Positions 1 to 6,717 of a stretch of 17,367 bases of DNA are shown one piece after another. Source of the DNA: an uncultured Verrucomicrobiota bacterium. Its GTDB lineage: Bacteria > Verrucomicrobiota > Kiritimatiellia > RFP12 > UBA1067. Where the stretch lies: NCBI GenBank assembly GCA_945947925.1, contig CAMEZU010000014.1, positions 1 to 17,367 on the forward strand, written 5' to 3'. The notes under the pieces are model-generated. The model searched no databases, was not told the origin of the DNA, and saw nothing but the letters and a program-made list of their open reading frames with translations. The position numbers were made by a program, and so were the translations under genes. Within the stretch, counting starts at the first letter, position 1, and each line of letters begins with the position of its first letter.

Positions 1-350
1 GGCTTCTTCTTCTGGTCCTCGTAGATGTCCTTGACCTGGTCCGCGCGCATGAGCTTCTTGCAGTCCTTGCACATCGTCATCGGGTCGGCGAACGTGTCGA
101 GGTGGCCCGACGCCTTCCAGATCTTCGGGTGCATGATGATCGTCGCGTCAAGGCCGGCGACGTCCTCGCGTCCGCGGACGGTGAACTGCCACCACGCCTG
201 CTTGACGTTCTGCTTGAGTTCGCTGCCGAGGGGACCGTAGTCCCAGAATCCCGGCATGCCGCCGTAGATCTCGGAAGAGTGATAGATGAAGCCGCGGCGC
301 TTGCACAGCGCGGTCAGCGCGTCGAGAGACGACTTGTTTTCTTCTGCCAT
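1..350 (-). CDS. glyQS: Glycine--tRNA ligase, class II alpha2 type (5' part; runs off the window)
   Basis: Charges tRNA-Gly with glycine in the cytoplasm. Only the first 116 codons are present; the gene continues beyond base 1. The visible part is the classic N-terminus of the single-chain dimeric bacterial/eukaryotic-type enzyme, not the GlyQ/GlyS tetramer: GFIYHSSEIYGG at residues 20-31, then FWDYGPLG at 35-42, a WW pair in the motif 1 region, IMHPKIWKASGH at 72-83, and a CKDC pair at 94-97 that matches the family's CxxC metal-binding element. The start is the ATG at 350. It has no Shine-Dalgarno sequence: the bases just upstream read ATCCAACCATT. A TGATATAAT extended -10 ends 11 bases before the ATG, so the transcript should be nearly leaderless. 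It lies 49 bases after the pyrophosphorylase gene on the same strand, so readthrough from the operon is also possible. Family assignment is secure from the sequence. Confidence 0.93.
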   Translation of the reverse strand, partial: MAEENKSSLDALTALCKRRGFIYHSSEIYGGMPGFWDYGPLGSELKQNVKQAWWQFTVRGREDVAGLDATIIMHPKIWKASGHLDTFADPMTMCKDCKKLMRADQVKDIYEDQKKK

Positions 351-361
351 AATGGTTGGAT

Positions 362-370
362 ATTATATCA
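362..370 (-). promoter_or_regulatory. Extended -10 promoter for glyQS
   Basis: The minus strand reads TGATATAAT: a perfect TATAAT (362-367) with the TGn extension. No convincing -35 box is seen at the usual distance (the bases there are GC-rich), which fits an extended -10 promoter. Transcription should start about 7 bases downstream, near 355, leaving a leader of only about 5 bases before the ATG at 350. The same motif precedes the operon at 17235-17243. Confidence 0.65.
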
Positions 371-399
371 CATTCGTTCTGGGGACGGCGCGGACGGTA

Positions 400-1743
400 T
401 TACTCGGCGCCGAGGCAGATGCCGATCGACTTGAGGTCGGCGGCGTCCACGGCATAGGCGGGGTCGATTTCGAGCGGGACGTCCTCGGCGAGGGTGACGC
501 CGATCTCGGCGAACCAGCGGCGCCACTTGGCCTGCATGTCGGCCTTGCACGACGCGGGCGAGTCGCCACCCTCGGCGTTCTTGACGGGCGAGAACTCCTC
601 CTTCTGGTCGAAGGCGAGGAACGCGGCGGTCTTGGCCTTGGGGAGGATGTCGAAGATGAACTTCTCGAACTTGTAGCCGTTCGGCTCCGCGGGCTTCACG
701 ACCTTGCCCTTCTCGTCGACGTAAGGGATCTTCTTGAAGGCGAGGTGAAGCGGCATCGGCTGGGAGGCCTCGCGGTCGAGGAAGGCGCGGTCGAAGACGT
801 GGATCGCGGGCGAGCCGTAGAGGAAGTAGAGGTTGCCGTCCTTGCCCTTGCGGTTGCACTGCTCGTCGGTCATCTCGGTGTACTCGACCATGCGGTACTG
901 CTTGCCGAACCGCATGGGCATGCCGACCTTCTCCTTCGGGTCGCGCTTGGCGCAGAGCTTGAGAGAGTACTCGGACTTGTTCAGGACATGGTAGCCGATG
1001 AAGGCGGGGTCGGCGATCTCGACGAGCGGGTTGTCGACCTGGAAGAAGAAGACCGACTTGATGCCGCGCTTCTTCATGTCCGCGAGGGCGCCGGAGCGCT
1101 TGAGCGCCGCGAGGAGGCCGCCGTGTCCGTCCGGGGACATGAAGACGTGGCCGGGGGCGTCGAGGATGATCTTGCCGTCCTTCGTCATGCCGGGCCACAT
1201 GCCCTGGGTGAAGAAGAAGACGTCGTCGGGATTGAGGCCGAAATAGTCGTTCTCCTCGAAGCACTTCACGGTCGCGGCGTTGTTGGCCTCGCTCGTCATC
1301 ACGTAGAACGGGATCGTCGCGCCGTAGCGGATCGTGCGCGCGAGGATCTTGCGGGCGTGGAAGTAGAAGAGCGGAGCGCCGGTGATCGGACCGATCGCGT
1401 AGCAGCCCTTCGGGCCGTCGTAGCCGAGGCGCGAACCCTGTCCGCCCGCGACGAGGAGCGCGGCGACCTTGCCGGCCTTGAGCTCCTTCTCACCCGCAGC
1501 GACGGCCTCGGCGAGCTTCTTGCCCTTGAGGACGGCGACCTTCGGGGCCTTGCCCTTCGAGCTGTCCGGCACGTCGGCGCCGGACTTGAGGGCCTGCTGG
1601 CAGTAGGCGAGATTCTTGGGTTCGATCGTGGCGATCTGCTCGAGGAGCGCGGCCTGCTCCTTCTTGCCCAGCTTCTTCCAGTAGGCGAGGACGTGTTCCT
1701 GTCCGCACTTCTTGAGCATCTTCTCGGCTTCAGCGTAGTTCAT
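400..1743 (-). CDS. UAP1-type UDP-N-acetylglucosamine pyrophosphorylase (UDPGP family)
   Basis: Predicted to join UTP and an amino-sugar 1-phosphate (probably GlcNAc-1-P) into the UDP-sugar, in the cytoplasm, feeding lipopolysaccharide and peptidoglycan. The 447-residue protein carries the UTP-binding loop LVAGGQGSRLG at 97-107 followed by PKG at 111-113. This is the eukaryotic UAP1/AGX form; UDP-glucose pyrophosphorylases have a different loop. Other UAP1-like marks are PDGHGG at 204-209, VDN at 236-238, ADPAFIG at 244-250, and an FSPVKNAEGGDSP stretch near the C-terminus. It is somewhat shorter than the eukaryotic enzymes (about 500 residues). The start is the ATG at 1743, with AAAGG about 10 bases upstream. 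It follows dgkA by 51 bases without an obvious promoter, so it is probably the last gene of the operon. The exact sugar (GlcNAc, GalNAc or another) cannot be read from the sequence. Confidence 0.85.
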   Translation of the reverse strand: MNYAEAEKMLKKCGQEHVLAYWKKLGKKEQAALLEQIATIEPKNLAYCQQALKSGADVPDSSKGKAPKVAVLKGKKLAEAVAAGEKELKAGKVAALLVAGGQGSRLGYDGPKGCYAIGPITGAPLFYFHARKILARTIRYGATIPFYVMTSEANNAATVKCFEENDYFGLNPDDVFFFTQGMWPGMTKDGKIILDAPGHVFMSPDGHGGLLAALKRSGALADMKKRGIKSVFFFQVDNPLVEIADPAFIGYHVLNKSEYSLKLCAKRDPKEKVGMPMRFGKQYRMVEYTEMTDEQCNRKGKDGNLYFLYGSPAIHVFDRAFLDREASQPMPLHLAFKKIPYVDEKGKVVKPAEPNGYKFEKFIFDILPKAKTAAFLAFDQKEEFSPVKNAEGGDSPASCKADMQAKWRRWFAEIGVTLAEDVPLEIDPAYAVDAADLKSIGICLGAE

Positions 1744-1752
1744 CTCATTTTG

Positions 1753-1788
1753 CCTTTCGTTAGGGTGACGTCACTGTTCGTTAAAAGG
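1753..1788 (-). promoter_or_regulatory. Possible leader hairpin covering the pyrophosphorylase ribosome site
   Basis: In the dgkA-pyrophosphorylase gap the minus strand has CCTTTT (1783-1788) able to pair with GAAAGG (1753-1758). The second arm contains the AAAGG that would serve as ribosome binding site. Between the arms lies a perfect 10-base palindrome, GTGACGTCAC (1765-1774), which could instead be a protein-binding site. No T tract follows, so it does not look like a terminator. This is a weak structural suggestion only. Confidence 0.25.
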
Positions 1789-1794
1789 TCTGTC

Positions 1795-2220
1795 TCACCG
1801 GGCGGCGAACCACCGCACGTACGCCCAGTGGAGGACGGCGAGGCCCCAGCAGACGCCGAGGCAGACAAGCGTCGTGAAGACGGCCGCGCTCGCGACGTCC
1901 TTGGCGCGCTTGGCGAGGGGCTGTCGTTCGGGGCTCGCGATGTCGACGACGGCCTCGATGGCGGTGTTCATCATCTCGACGACGACGACGAGAAACCAGG
2001 TGCAGGTGAGGATCAGCTTGGTCTCGATGGAGAACGGCATGACGAGCAGGACGATGAAGTGGATCACGCCCAGGACGATCTCGTGCCGGATGGCCGTCTC
2101 GTGCGAGGCCATCCCGACGCCCGAGAGCGAATAGCCCGTGGCGGCGATCATATGGTCGAGGCCCTTCTTCTTGTCGGGCTTCCCCGTCTCGTTTTCGGTC
2201 TTCGACTCGTCAGTCTTCAT
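1795..2220 (-). CDS. dgkA: Diacylglycerol kinase, DgkA family
   Basis: Integral inner-membrane enzyme that phosphorylates diacylglycerol with ATP to phosphatidic acid, recycling the lipid released when phosphatidylethanolamine or phosphatidylglycerol head groups are transferred. The 141-residue protein has the family signature E-x-x-NTAIEAVVD at 82-93 (E. coli has ELLNSAIEAVVD), followed by KRAKDVASAAV at 104-114, close to the E. coli GRAKDMGSAAV. It has about three membrane helices (roughly 48-63, 69-84, 113-134). A charged N-terminal tail of about 20 residues precedes the core, giving a slightly longer protein than the usual 120 or so. The start is the ATG at 2220, one base after the stop of the phosphoethanolamine-transferase fusion gene; an upstream in-frame extension inside that gene has no family resemblance. 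The neighbour predicts the job: recycling diacylglycerol produced by that transferase. Confidence 0.93.
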   Translation of the reverse strand: MKTDESKTENETGKPDKKKGLDHMIAATGYSLSGVGMASHETAIRHEIVLGVIHFIVLLVMPFSIETKLILTCTWFLVVVVEMMNTAIEAVVDIASPERQPLAKRAKDVASAAVFTTLVCLGVCWGLAVLHWAYVRWFAAR

Positions 2221-2221
2221 G

Positions 2222-5023
2222 TCAGTACCCCGCTTCCACGGCGCGCTTGCCGTTCTCAACCTTGCGTTCGACCTTCCAGTTGAAGTTCGTCGACAGGAAG
2301 CTGTGTTCCGCACGGCCCTTCAGGCGCACGCCCGCCAGCTCCAGGAAGCCGTCGTAGAGGCGGTCGGCCTGGAGCGGAAGGCTCTTGACGCGGCGGAGGG
2401 ACTCGATCTGCTCGGGATGGCGTTCGCCGTAGGACGGCGAGCACCAGACGAAGAACGGCACGCGCCAGAGGGCCGGGTCGGTCAGCGTGCGGTTCGCGGG
2501 CGACTCGGGCGTCTCGCCGTGGTCGGAGAGGTGCACGAGCACCGCCTCGCGCCCGGACGCCTCGACCATGCCGATGATGCGGTCGATCACCGTGTCGGTG
2601 TAGCGGATGGAGTCGTCGTAGCTCGCGATCGAGCGCGAGCGTTCGCCCGGGGTCTCGCCCTTGGAGAAGTGGACCGCGCTGTCGGGATAGCGGTAGACGA
2701 ACGGGAAGTGGTTGCCGTAGAGATGCACGAAGAGCGCCAGGGGGCGCTTGTCCTCGGTGTCGGCGAGCGCCGCCTCGACGAACGGCAGGAGACGCTCGTC
2801 GTAACCCTCGACCGGCGGCTTGAGCTCCTGGAGGTAGAGTCGGTCCTCGCAGCCCGTGAAGAGCAGCGTGTCGACGGAATCGAAGATGCCCCAGTGGTCC
2901 TGCGCCGAGAGGAGGCGGCACCGGTAGCCGGCGTGGGAGAGGACCTGCGGCAGGGTCGCGACGACGTTGTTCGGCTCCTGGAGCGTCGCGCGCGTCAGCA
3001 GCATGAAGAGAGCCTCCTGCGTGTGCGCCCAGGACGCGAGGACGTCGTCGAAGACGAACAGCGCCTTCTCGTCCGGGTCGGCGGCCTTGCGCGCACAGAC
3101 GAGCGGCGTCGTCTCGCGTTCGTACCCGTAGAGCTGCCAGTGGTCGCGCGAAGAGGACTCGCCGATGACGAAGACGACGGTCGGCATCGGCGCGACGGCC
3201 GGCGCGGGATCGGCAAAGACGGAAGGTTCGGCGGGGACGGACGCGGGTTCGGGCGCCGGCTCGGGCGCCGGCTCGGGCGCGGAAACATCCTGCGACGCGC
3301 CCGGCACGACGACCTCGACGTCGGAGAGGTCGGGATGGCGCACGGCCATCGCGAGGTTATGGTAGCGACCGTACTGACGCACCGTGTCGACCACGAAGTC
3401 GACGAACAGCGTCGCCGTCGGCGGACGGCTGACGAGCGAGACGCCCATCAGGACGAGTCCCAGCACGTAGGACCAGAGGCGGTTCTTCGGATAGAGGCCG
3501 GGACGCCGCCACAGGCACCGGCAGCCCCAGACGAGGAACACGAGGAAGGCGAGGGACAGGAGGACGTTCGGGACGGAGAGGAAGGAGCCGAGGAACGACA
3601 GCGTCTCCTGACGCGAGCTCCCGAGGACGATGGCGAAGATCTCGCCCCGCACCGTGATGCCGAAGGTCCTGAACGCTACGAGGTCCATCGCCTCGAAGAC
3701 CGCCATCAGGACGAAAAGCACCGGCATGATGAAACGCGAGTCGCGGCGGACGAGCAGCGGAATCGCCATCACCAGGAACAGGGCCTCGAGGGACTGGGAC
3801 GAGATGTAGGCCCACGAGCGCCAGGTCGGATAGTCCCAGTTGGCGTGCATGCCGATCGTCGTGTCCACGGCCAGGAGAACGAAAAACAGGACCGCCGGCT
3901 GCAGCAGCACCCACGAACGGCGGACGAACGGGACGGACATCACGGGGCGCCGTCCGAAGACCCAGCACTTCTGGACCTGGTAGGAGAGGATGAAGAGGAG
4001 AATGTCCATCACGACCTTGATGGCCGTGATCCGCAGGCCCTCGGAATTGAAGGTCAGCGCGAAGACCGTCGTCGTGACGTACGACAGGAACCAGATGACG
4101 ACCGCCAGGATGGCGTACCGCCCCATCGACACGACCGCATCCGTCTTCGCCTCGAACACGAGCCGCCGGTTGCACTGGTAGTTGACGACCGCCGAGAGGA
4201 CGCGCGCGACGACGTGGGAGACGAGGATCGCCGTCGCCACGTTGAGCGGCGTCCAGCGGCCGAGGGCGCAGATGAGGGCGGAGAAGGCGGCGATGTCGAC
4301 GCCGAAGCCGAGGAGCGAACTGAGGAGGAACTTCACCGGCTTGCCGCCGAAGAGCCCCTGGTAGACCTTGAGCGAGTCGCGGACCGGATGGAAATGGGAC
4401 GCGCGGTTGTTGCAGAGGTAGATCGTCTCGATCGGCACCTGCTCGAGCTCCTCGTGCTCGACGTCGAGCATGCCGAAAAGCCGCATCTCGTACTCGTAGC
4501 GCTCGCCGTCCGTCTGCAGCATCGCGTCGAAGAGACGGCTCGGAATCGCCCGCAGGCCGGTCTGGGTGTCGTAGATCGGGATGCGGTACATGAGCCGGAC
4601 GAGGAACGACGTCATGACGTTGCCGAAGCGGCTGCGGAACGGAACGTTCTGCTTCGTGAAGTCGCGCACGCCCAGGACGACGTTGCCGGTCTCCTGGCAA
4701 CGGGCGACGACCTTCGCGACGTCCTCGGGACGGTGCTGGCCGTCGCCGTCGACAAACACGGCCACCGTGACGTCAGGACGGTTCGCCTTCAGCCATTCGA
4801 TGGACGTCTTGATCGCCCGGCCCTTGCCCCGGTTGACCTCGTGACGCACCAGGTCGATGCCCGCGGGCAGGCTCTTGAAGTCCTCGACGTTCTCGGCGCT
4901 GCCGTCGTCGACGACAACGACGGTGCCGTAGGCCTCGAGCAGCGAGACGCAGAGGGCCTTCAGCCCCGGCTCGGGGTTGAAGACAGGCACGACGGCGGCG
5001 ATGGACGGGTTGCGCATGGTCAT
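2222..5023 (-). CDS. Triple-domain membrane fusion: GT2 glycosyltransferase + GtrA + phosphoethanolamine transferase
   Basis: One uninterrupted 933-residue frame joins three enzymes usually made separately. (1) Residues about 8-215 are a GT2 glycosyltransferase of the DPM1/polyprenyl-phosphate sugar synthase type, with VVDDG at 37-41, VDGDGQHRPED at 91-101 and GERYEYEM at 173-180. (2) Residues about 230-357 are a four-helix GtrA domain ending in the typical SYQVQKCWVF. (3) From about 370 come five predicted membrane helices, a proline/glutamate/alanine linker (581-612), then an EptA/CptA-like alkaline-phosphatase-fold domain with VIGESSSRDHWQLYGY at 619-634, the probable nucleophile Thr668 in WAHT, and SDHGE at 833-837 for metal binding. 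The likely roles are making and flipping a polyprenyl-phosphate sugar and adding phosphoethanolamine to lipid A or a glycan. The start is the ATG at 5023, which overlaps the previous stop (ATGA). A TTG farther up is less likely. The substrates are inferred. Confidence 0.88.
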   Translation of the reverse strand: MTMRNPSIAAVVPVFNPEPGLKALCVSLLEAYGTVVVVDDGSAENVEDFKSLPAGIDLVRHEVNRGKGRAIKTSIEWLKANRPDVTVAVFVDGDGQHRPEDVAKVVARCQETGNVVLGVRDFTKQNVPFRSRFGNVMTSFLVRLMYRIPIYDTQTGLRAIPSRLFDAMLQTDGERYEYEMRLFGMLDVEHEELEQVPIETIYLCNNRASHFHPVRDSLKVYQGLFGGKPVKFLLSSLLGFGVDIAAFSALICALGRWTPLNVATAILVSHVVARVLSAVVNYQCNRRLVFEAKTDAVVSMGRYAILAVVIWFLSYVTTTVFALTFNSEGLRITAIKVVMDILLFILSYQVQKCWVFGRRPVMSVPFVRRSWVLLQPAVLFFVLLAVDTTIGMHANWDYPTWRSWAYISSQSLEALFLVMAIPLLVRRDSRFIMPVLFVLMAVFEAMDLVAFRTFGITVRGEIFAIVLGSSRQETLSFLGSFLSVPNVLLSLAFLVFLVWGCRCLWRRPGLYPKNRLWSYVLGLVLMGVSLVSRPPTATLFVDFVVDTVRQYGRYHNLAMAVRHPDLSDVEVVVPGASQDVSAPEPAPEPAPEPASVPAEPSVFADPAPAVAPMPTVVFVIGESSSRDHWQLYGYERETTPLVCARKAADPDEKALFVFDDVLASWAHTQEALFMLLTRATLQEPNNVVATLPQVLSHAGYRCRLLSAQDHWGIFDSVDTLLFTGCEDRLYLQELKPPVEGYDERLLPFVEAALADTEDKRPLALFVHLYGNHFPFVYRYPDSAVHFSKGETPGERSRSIASYDDSIRYTDTVIDRIIGMVEASGREAVLVHLSDHGETPESPANRTLTDPALWRVPFFVWCSPSYGERHPEQIESLRRVKSLPLQADRLYDGFLELAGVRLKGRAEHSFLSTNFNWKVERKVENGKRAVEAGY
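3246..3281. repeat. 12-base tandem repeat, three copies, encoding Ala-Pro-Glu-Pro units
   Basis: Units at 3246-3257, 3258-3269 and 3270-3281 follow the form GGCTCGGGCGCC with one or two changes. On the minus strand they encode repeated APEP in the linker between the membrane helices and the catalytic domain of the fusion protein. The period is a multiple of three, so copy number could change without breaking the frame. A flexible periplasmic spacer is the likely role. Confidence 0.85.
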
Positions 5024-6717
5024 TTCCAAAGGGGTAAGGGTCTCGAGACGTTGCAAGGCCAGTAGAAGCCGCCCTGCCAGGCCCGTCGGAGCCCGCGGGA
5101 GACCAGGATCATGTTCCAGTCCGTCCGCAGGCGTTCGCCGGGACCGTCGACGGAAACTCGGACGCCGTCACGCGCCAGGCGCTCCCGGACCGCATAGGCC
5201 CAGGTCCAGGTCGCGTCGTCGGCAGAGGAGAACGAATACTCGAGGTTCGCCCGGCGCATGAGGCGGGCATTGTGCTGCAGCACGGCCTCCGTCCGCAGCT
5301 GGCGGAGCCAGTCCCGGCACGCCGTCCGGACGAGCCACGCGGCCAGGGCCGCGGCCGCCAGCCAGAGCCACTGGCGCAGCGTCTCGGGACGCTCGGCCGC
5401 GAAGTTGAACCACGCGAAGACGACCGCTAGGTGGACCTGGGCGACGTAGCGCGGATAGCCGATGTACTTCGCCGGCAGCAGGAAGAACGAGAGGAAGACC
5501 GCCCAGGCGACGAGCGTCACGGCGTTGCGCCGGCTGCAGAAGCTCAGCGCCACGCCCGTCCAGAGGTAGAGGCACTGGTACCACGGGCTGCCGCCGGTCA
5601 GCCAGTCCCACTTCCAGAGCGGATTGAAGTCGGGGTTTCCGTACCAGTGGCGGCAGCCCCAGAGCGCCAGCTCCGGCGAGACCCAGGCGTAGACCATGCG
5701 GCCGAAGTAGCCCATCTGGCGGGCCTCCTCGTTGAGGCCGACGAAGTCGTTGGTGATGTCGGGCAGCGCCACGCCCGCGCGGAAGGTGTGGGCGGGATAG
5801 AGCGGCGAGCCGAACCAGTACGAGGACGTCCAGTACGGCAGGATGCCGAAGAGTGCAAGCGACGCGGCGAACAGGAGGAAGCCGCGCCGCATCGCGCGGT
5901 CGCGCCGTCCGAGCCAGGCCGCGACGGCGAGCAGGAAGACCGTGCAGAGGATGCCCGTGAACTTGCTGACGAGGACGATGACCAGACCGGCGAAGAACGT
6001 CAGGAGCTCGACCGGCGCCTTCGTCCGCTCCCACAGGACGAGCGACAGCGCCGAGACGGCGATCGCATTGTAGGTGACGAGGTCCATCTGGCCCTGCAGC
6101 GAGCCGACCGTCAACTCGGTGTTGCAGCAGAGGAGCGCCGCGAACGCGACCGCCGCCCAGCGCGGCGCCGACAGCACCTCGCGCGCCGTCCGAAACGCGA
6201 GCAGCGCGACGGCGAAAGTCGTCAGCCAGAGCGGATAGGCGGCCGCGGTGAAGAGCCGGCAGGCCGCCTGCATCTGGGCGGCCAGGACCTGCGTGAACTT
6301 CGGGTCGACGAGCACGTGGAGCGCGTGGAAGTCGAGCTGGGGGTTCTCCGCAGGAGTGATGCCGTGAGCCCGGTAGTAGGAGAGGACCGTCTCCAGCGAG
6401 CAGTCGCGGACCGGATTCCACCCCTCTTCGAAGAACTGCGACATCGGCAGGTGGCAGATCGCCGCGTCACAATGGTGGTAAGTGAAGGTGAATGCCGTCA
6501 GGACGAACATCAGCGCCTCGAGGGCGAGCACGCGGCGGAAGACCCGGCGGGACACGAACGCCGCGAGACCGAGGCCGGCGCCGAGGGTGACCCAGAACTG
6601 CCAGCCGCCGAGGGGCAGGCCGCCCAGAAAGCACAGGCAGGCCAGCCCGTAGCCGAACAACAGCTGAGCGAGAAGGATGGCCTCCGGCCTCAATCTGTCG
6701 TTCACTTTTCCTTGCAT
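5020..6717 (-). CDS. Multi-pass membrane protein, GT-C-like, function unknown
   Basis: A 565-residue protein with roughly 10-12 hydrophobic segments. I do not recognise a named family with certainty. After the first helices it has HHCDAAICHLPM at 81-92 and GWNPV at 99-103. An aspartate-containing first outer loop followed by an HLP element resembles GT-C glycosyltransferases, which use polyprenyl-phosphate sugars on the outer face of the inner membrane. A short soluble C-terminal part follows the last helix. ATG 6717 is chosen as the start, with AAGGA three bases upstream. A GTG at 6705 is an equal alternative because it has its own AAGGA and makes a GTGA overlap with the upstream stop. The gene ends in an ATGA overlap with the fusion gene, so the two are translationally coupled and probably work together. 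An O-antigen ligase or other polytopic envelope protein is possible. Confidence 0.72.
   Translation of the reverse strand: MQGKVNDRLRPEAILLAQLLFGYGLACLCFLGGLPLGGWQFWVTLGAGLGLAAFVSRRVFRRVLALEALMFVLTAFTFTYHHCDAAICHLPMSQFFEEGWNPVRDCSLETVLSYYRAHGITPAENPQLDFHALHVLVDPKFTQVLAAQMQAACRLFTAAAYPLWLTTFAVALLAFRTAREVLSAPRWAAVAFAALLCCNTELTVGSLQGQMDLVTYNAIAVSALSLVLWERTKAPVELLTFFAGLVIVLVSKFTGILCTVFLLAVAAWLGRRDRAMRRGFLLFAASLALFGILPYWTSSYWFGSPLYPAHTFRAGVALPDITNDFVGLNEEARQMGYFGRMVYAWVSPELALWGCRHWYGNPDFNPLWKWDWLTGGSPWYQCLYLWTGVALSFCSRRNAVTLVAWAVFLSFFLLPAKYIGYPRYVAQVHLAVVFAWFNFAAERPETLRQWLWLAAAALAAWLVRTACRDWLRQLRTEAVLQHNARLMRRANLEYSFSSADDATWTWAYAVRERLARDGVRVSVDGPGERLRTDWNMILVSRGLRRAWQGGFYWPCNVSRPLPLWK

Noticed and set aside
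371..399. A terminator between the pyrophosphorylase gene and glyQS
   Set aside because: The minus strand has no stem followed by a T tract here.
286..2283. A 665-residue open frame on the + strand across the pyrophosphorylase and dgkA genes
   Set aside because: Antisense shadow: it crosses two real minus-strand genes and their gap, with repetitive Leu/Glu/Val/Arg composition.
5024..5056. A TTG start at 5056 for the fusion gene
   Set aside because: The ATG at 5023 makes a standard ATGA overlap, and the GT2 fold begins shortly after it.
2138..5065. A 975-residue open frame on the + strand
   Set aside because: It is antisense to the fusion gene, is rich in Arg, Asp and Glu as expected for the mirror of a GC-rich gene, and has no recognisable motif. 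The minus-strand frame has clear domains.
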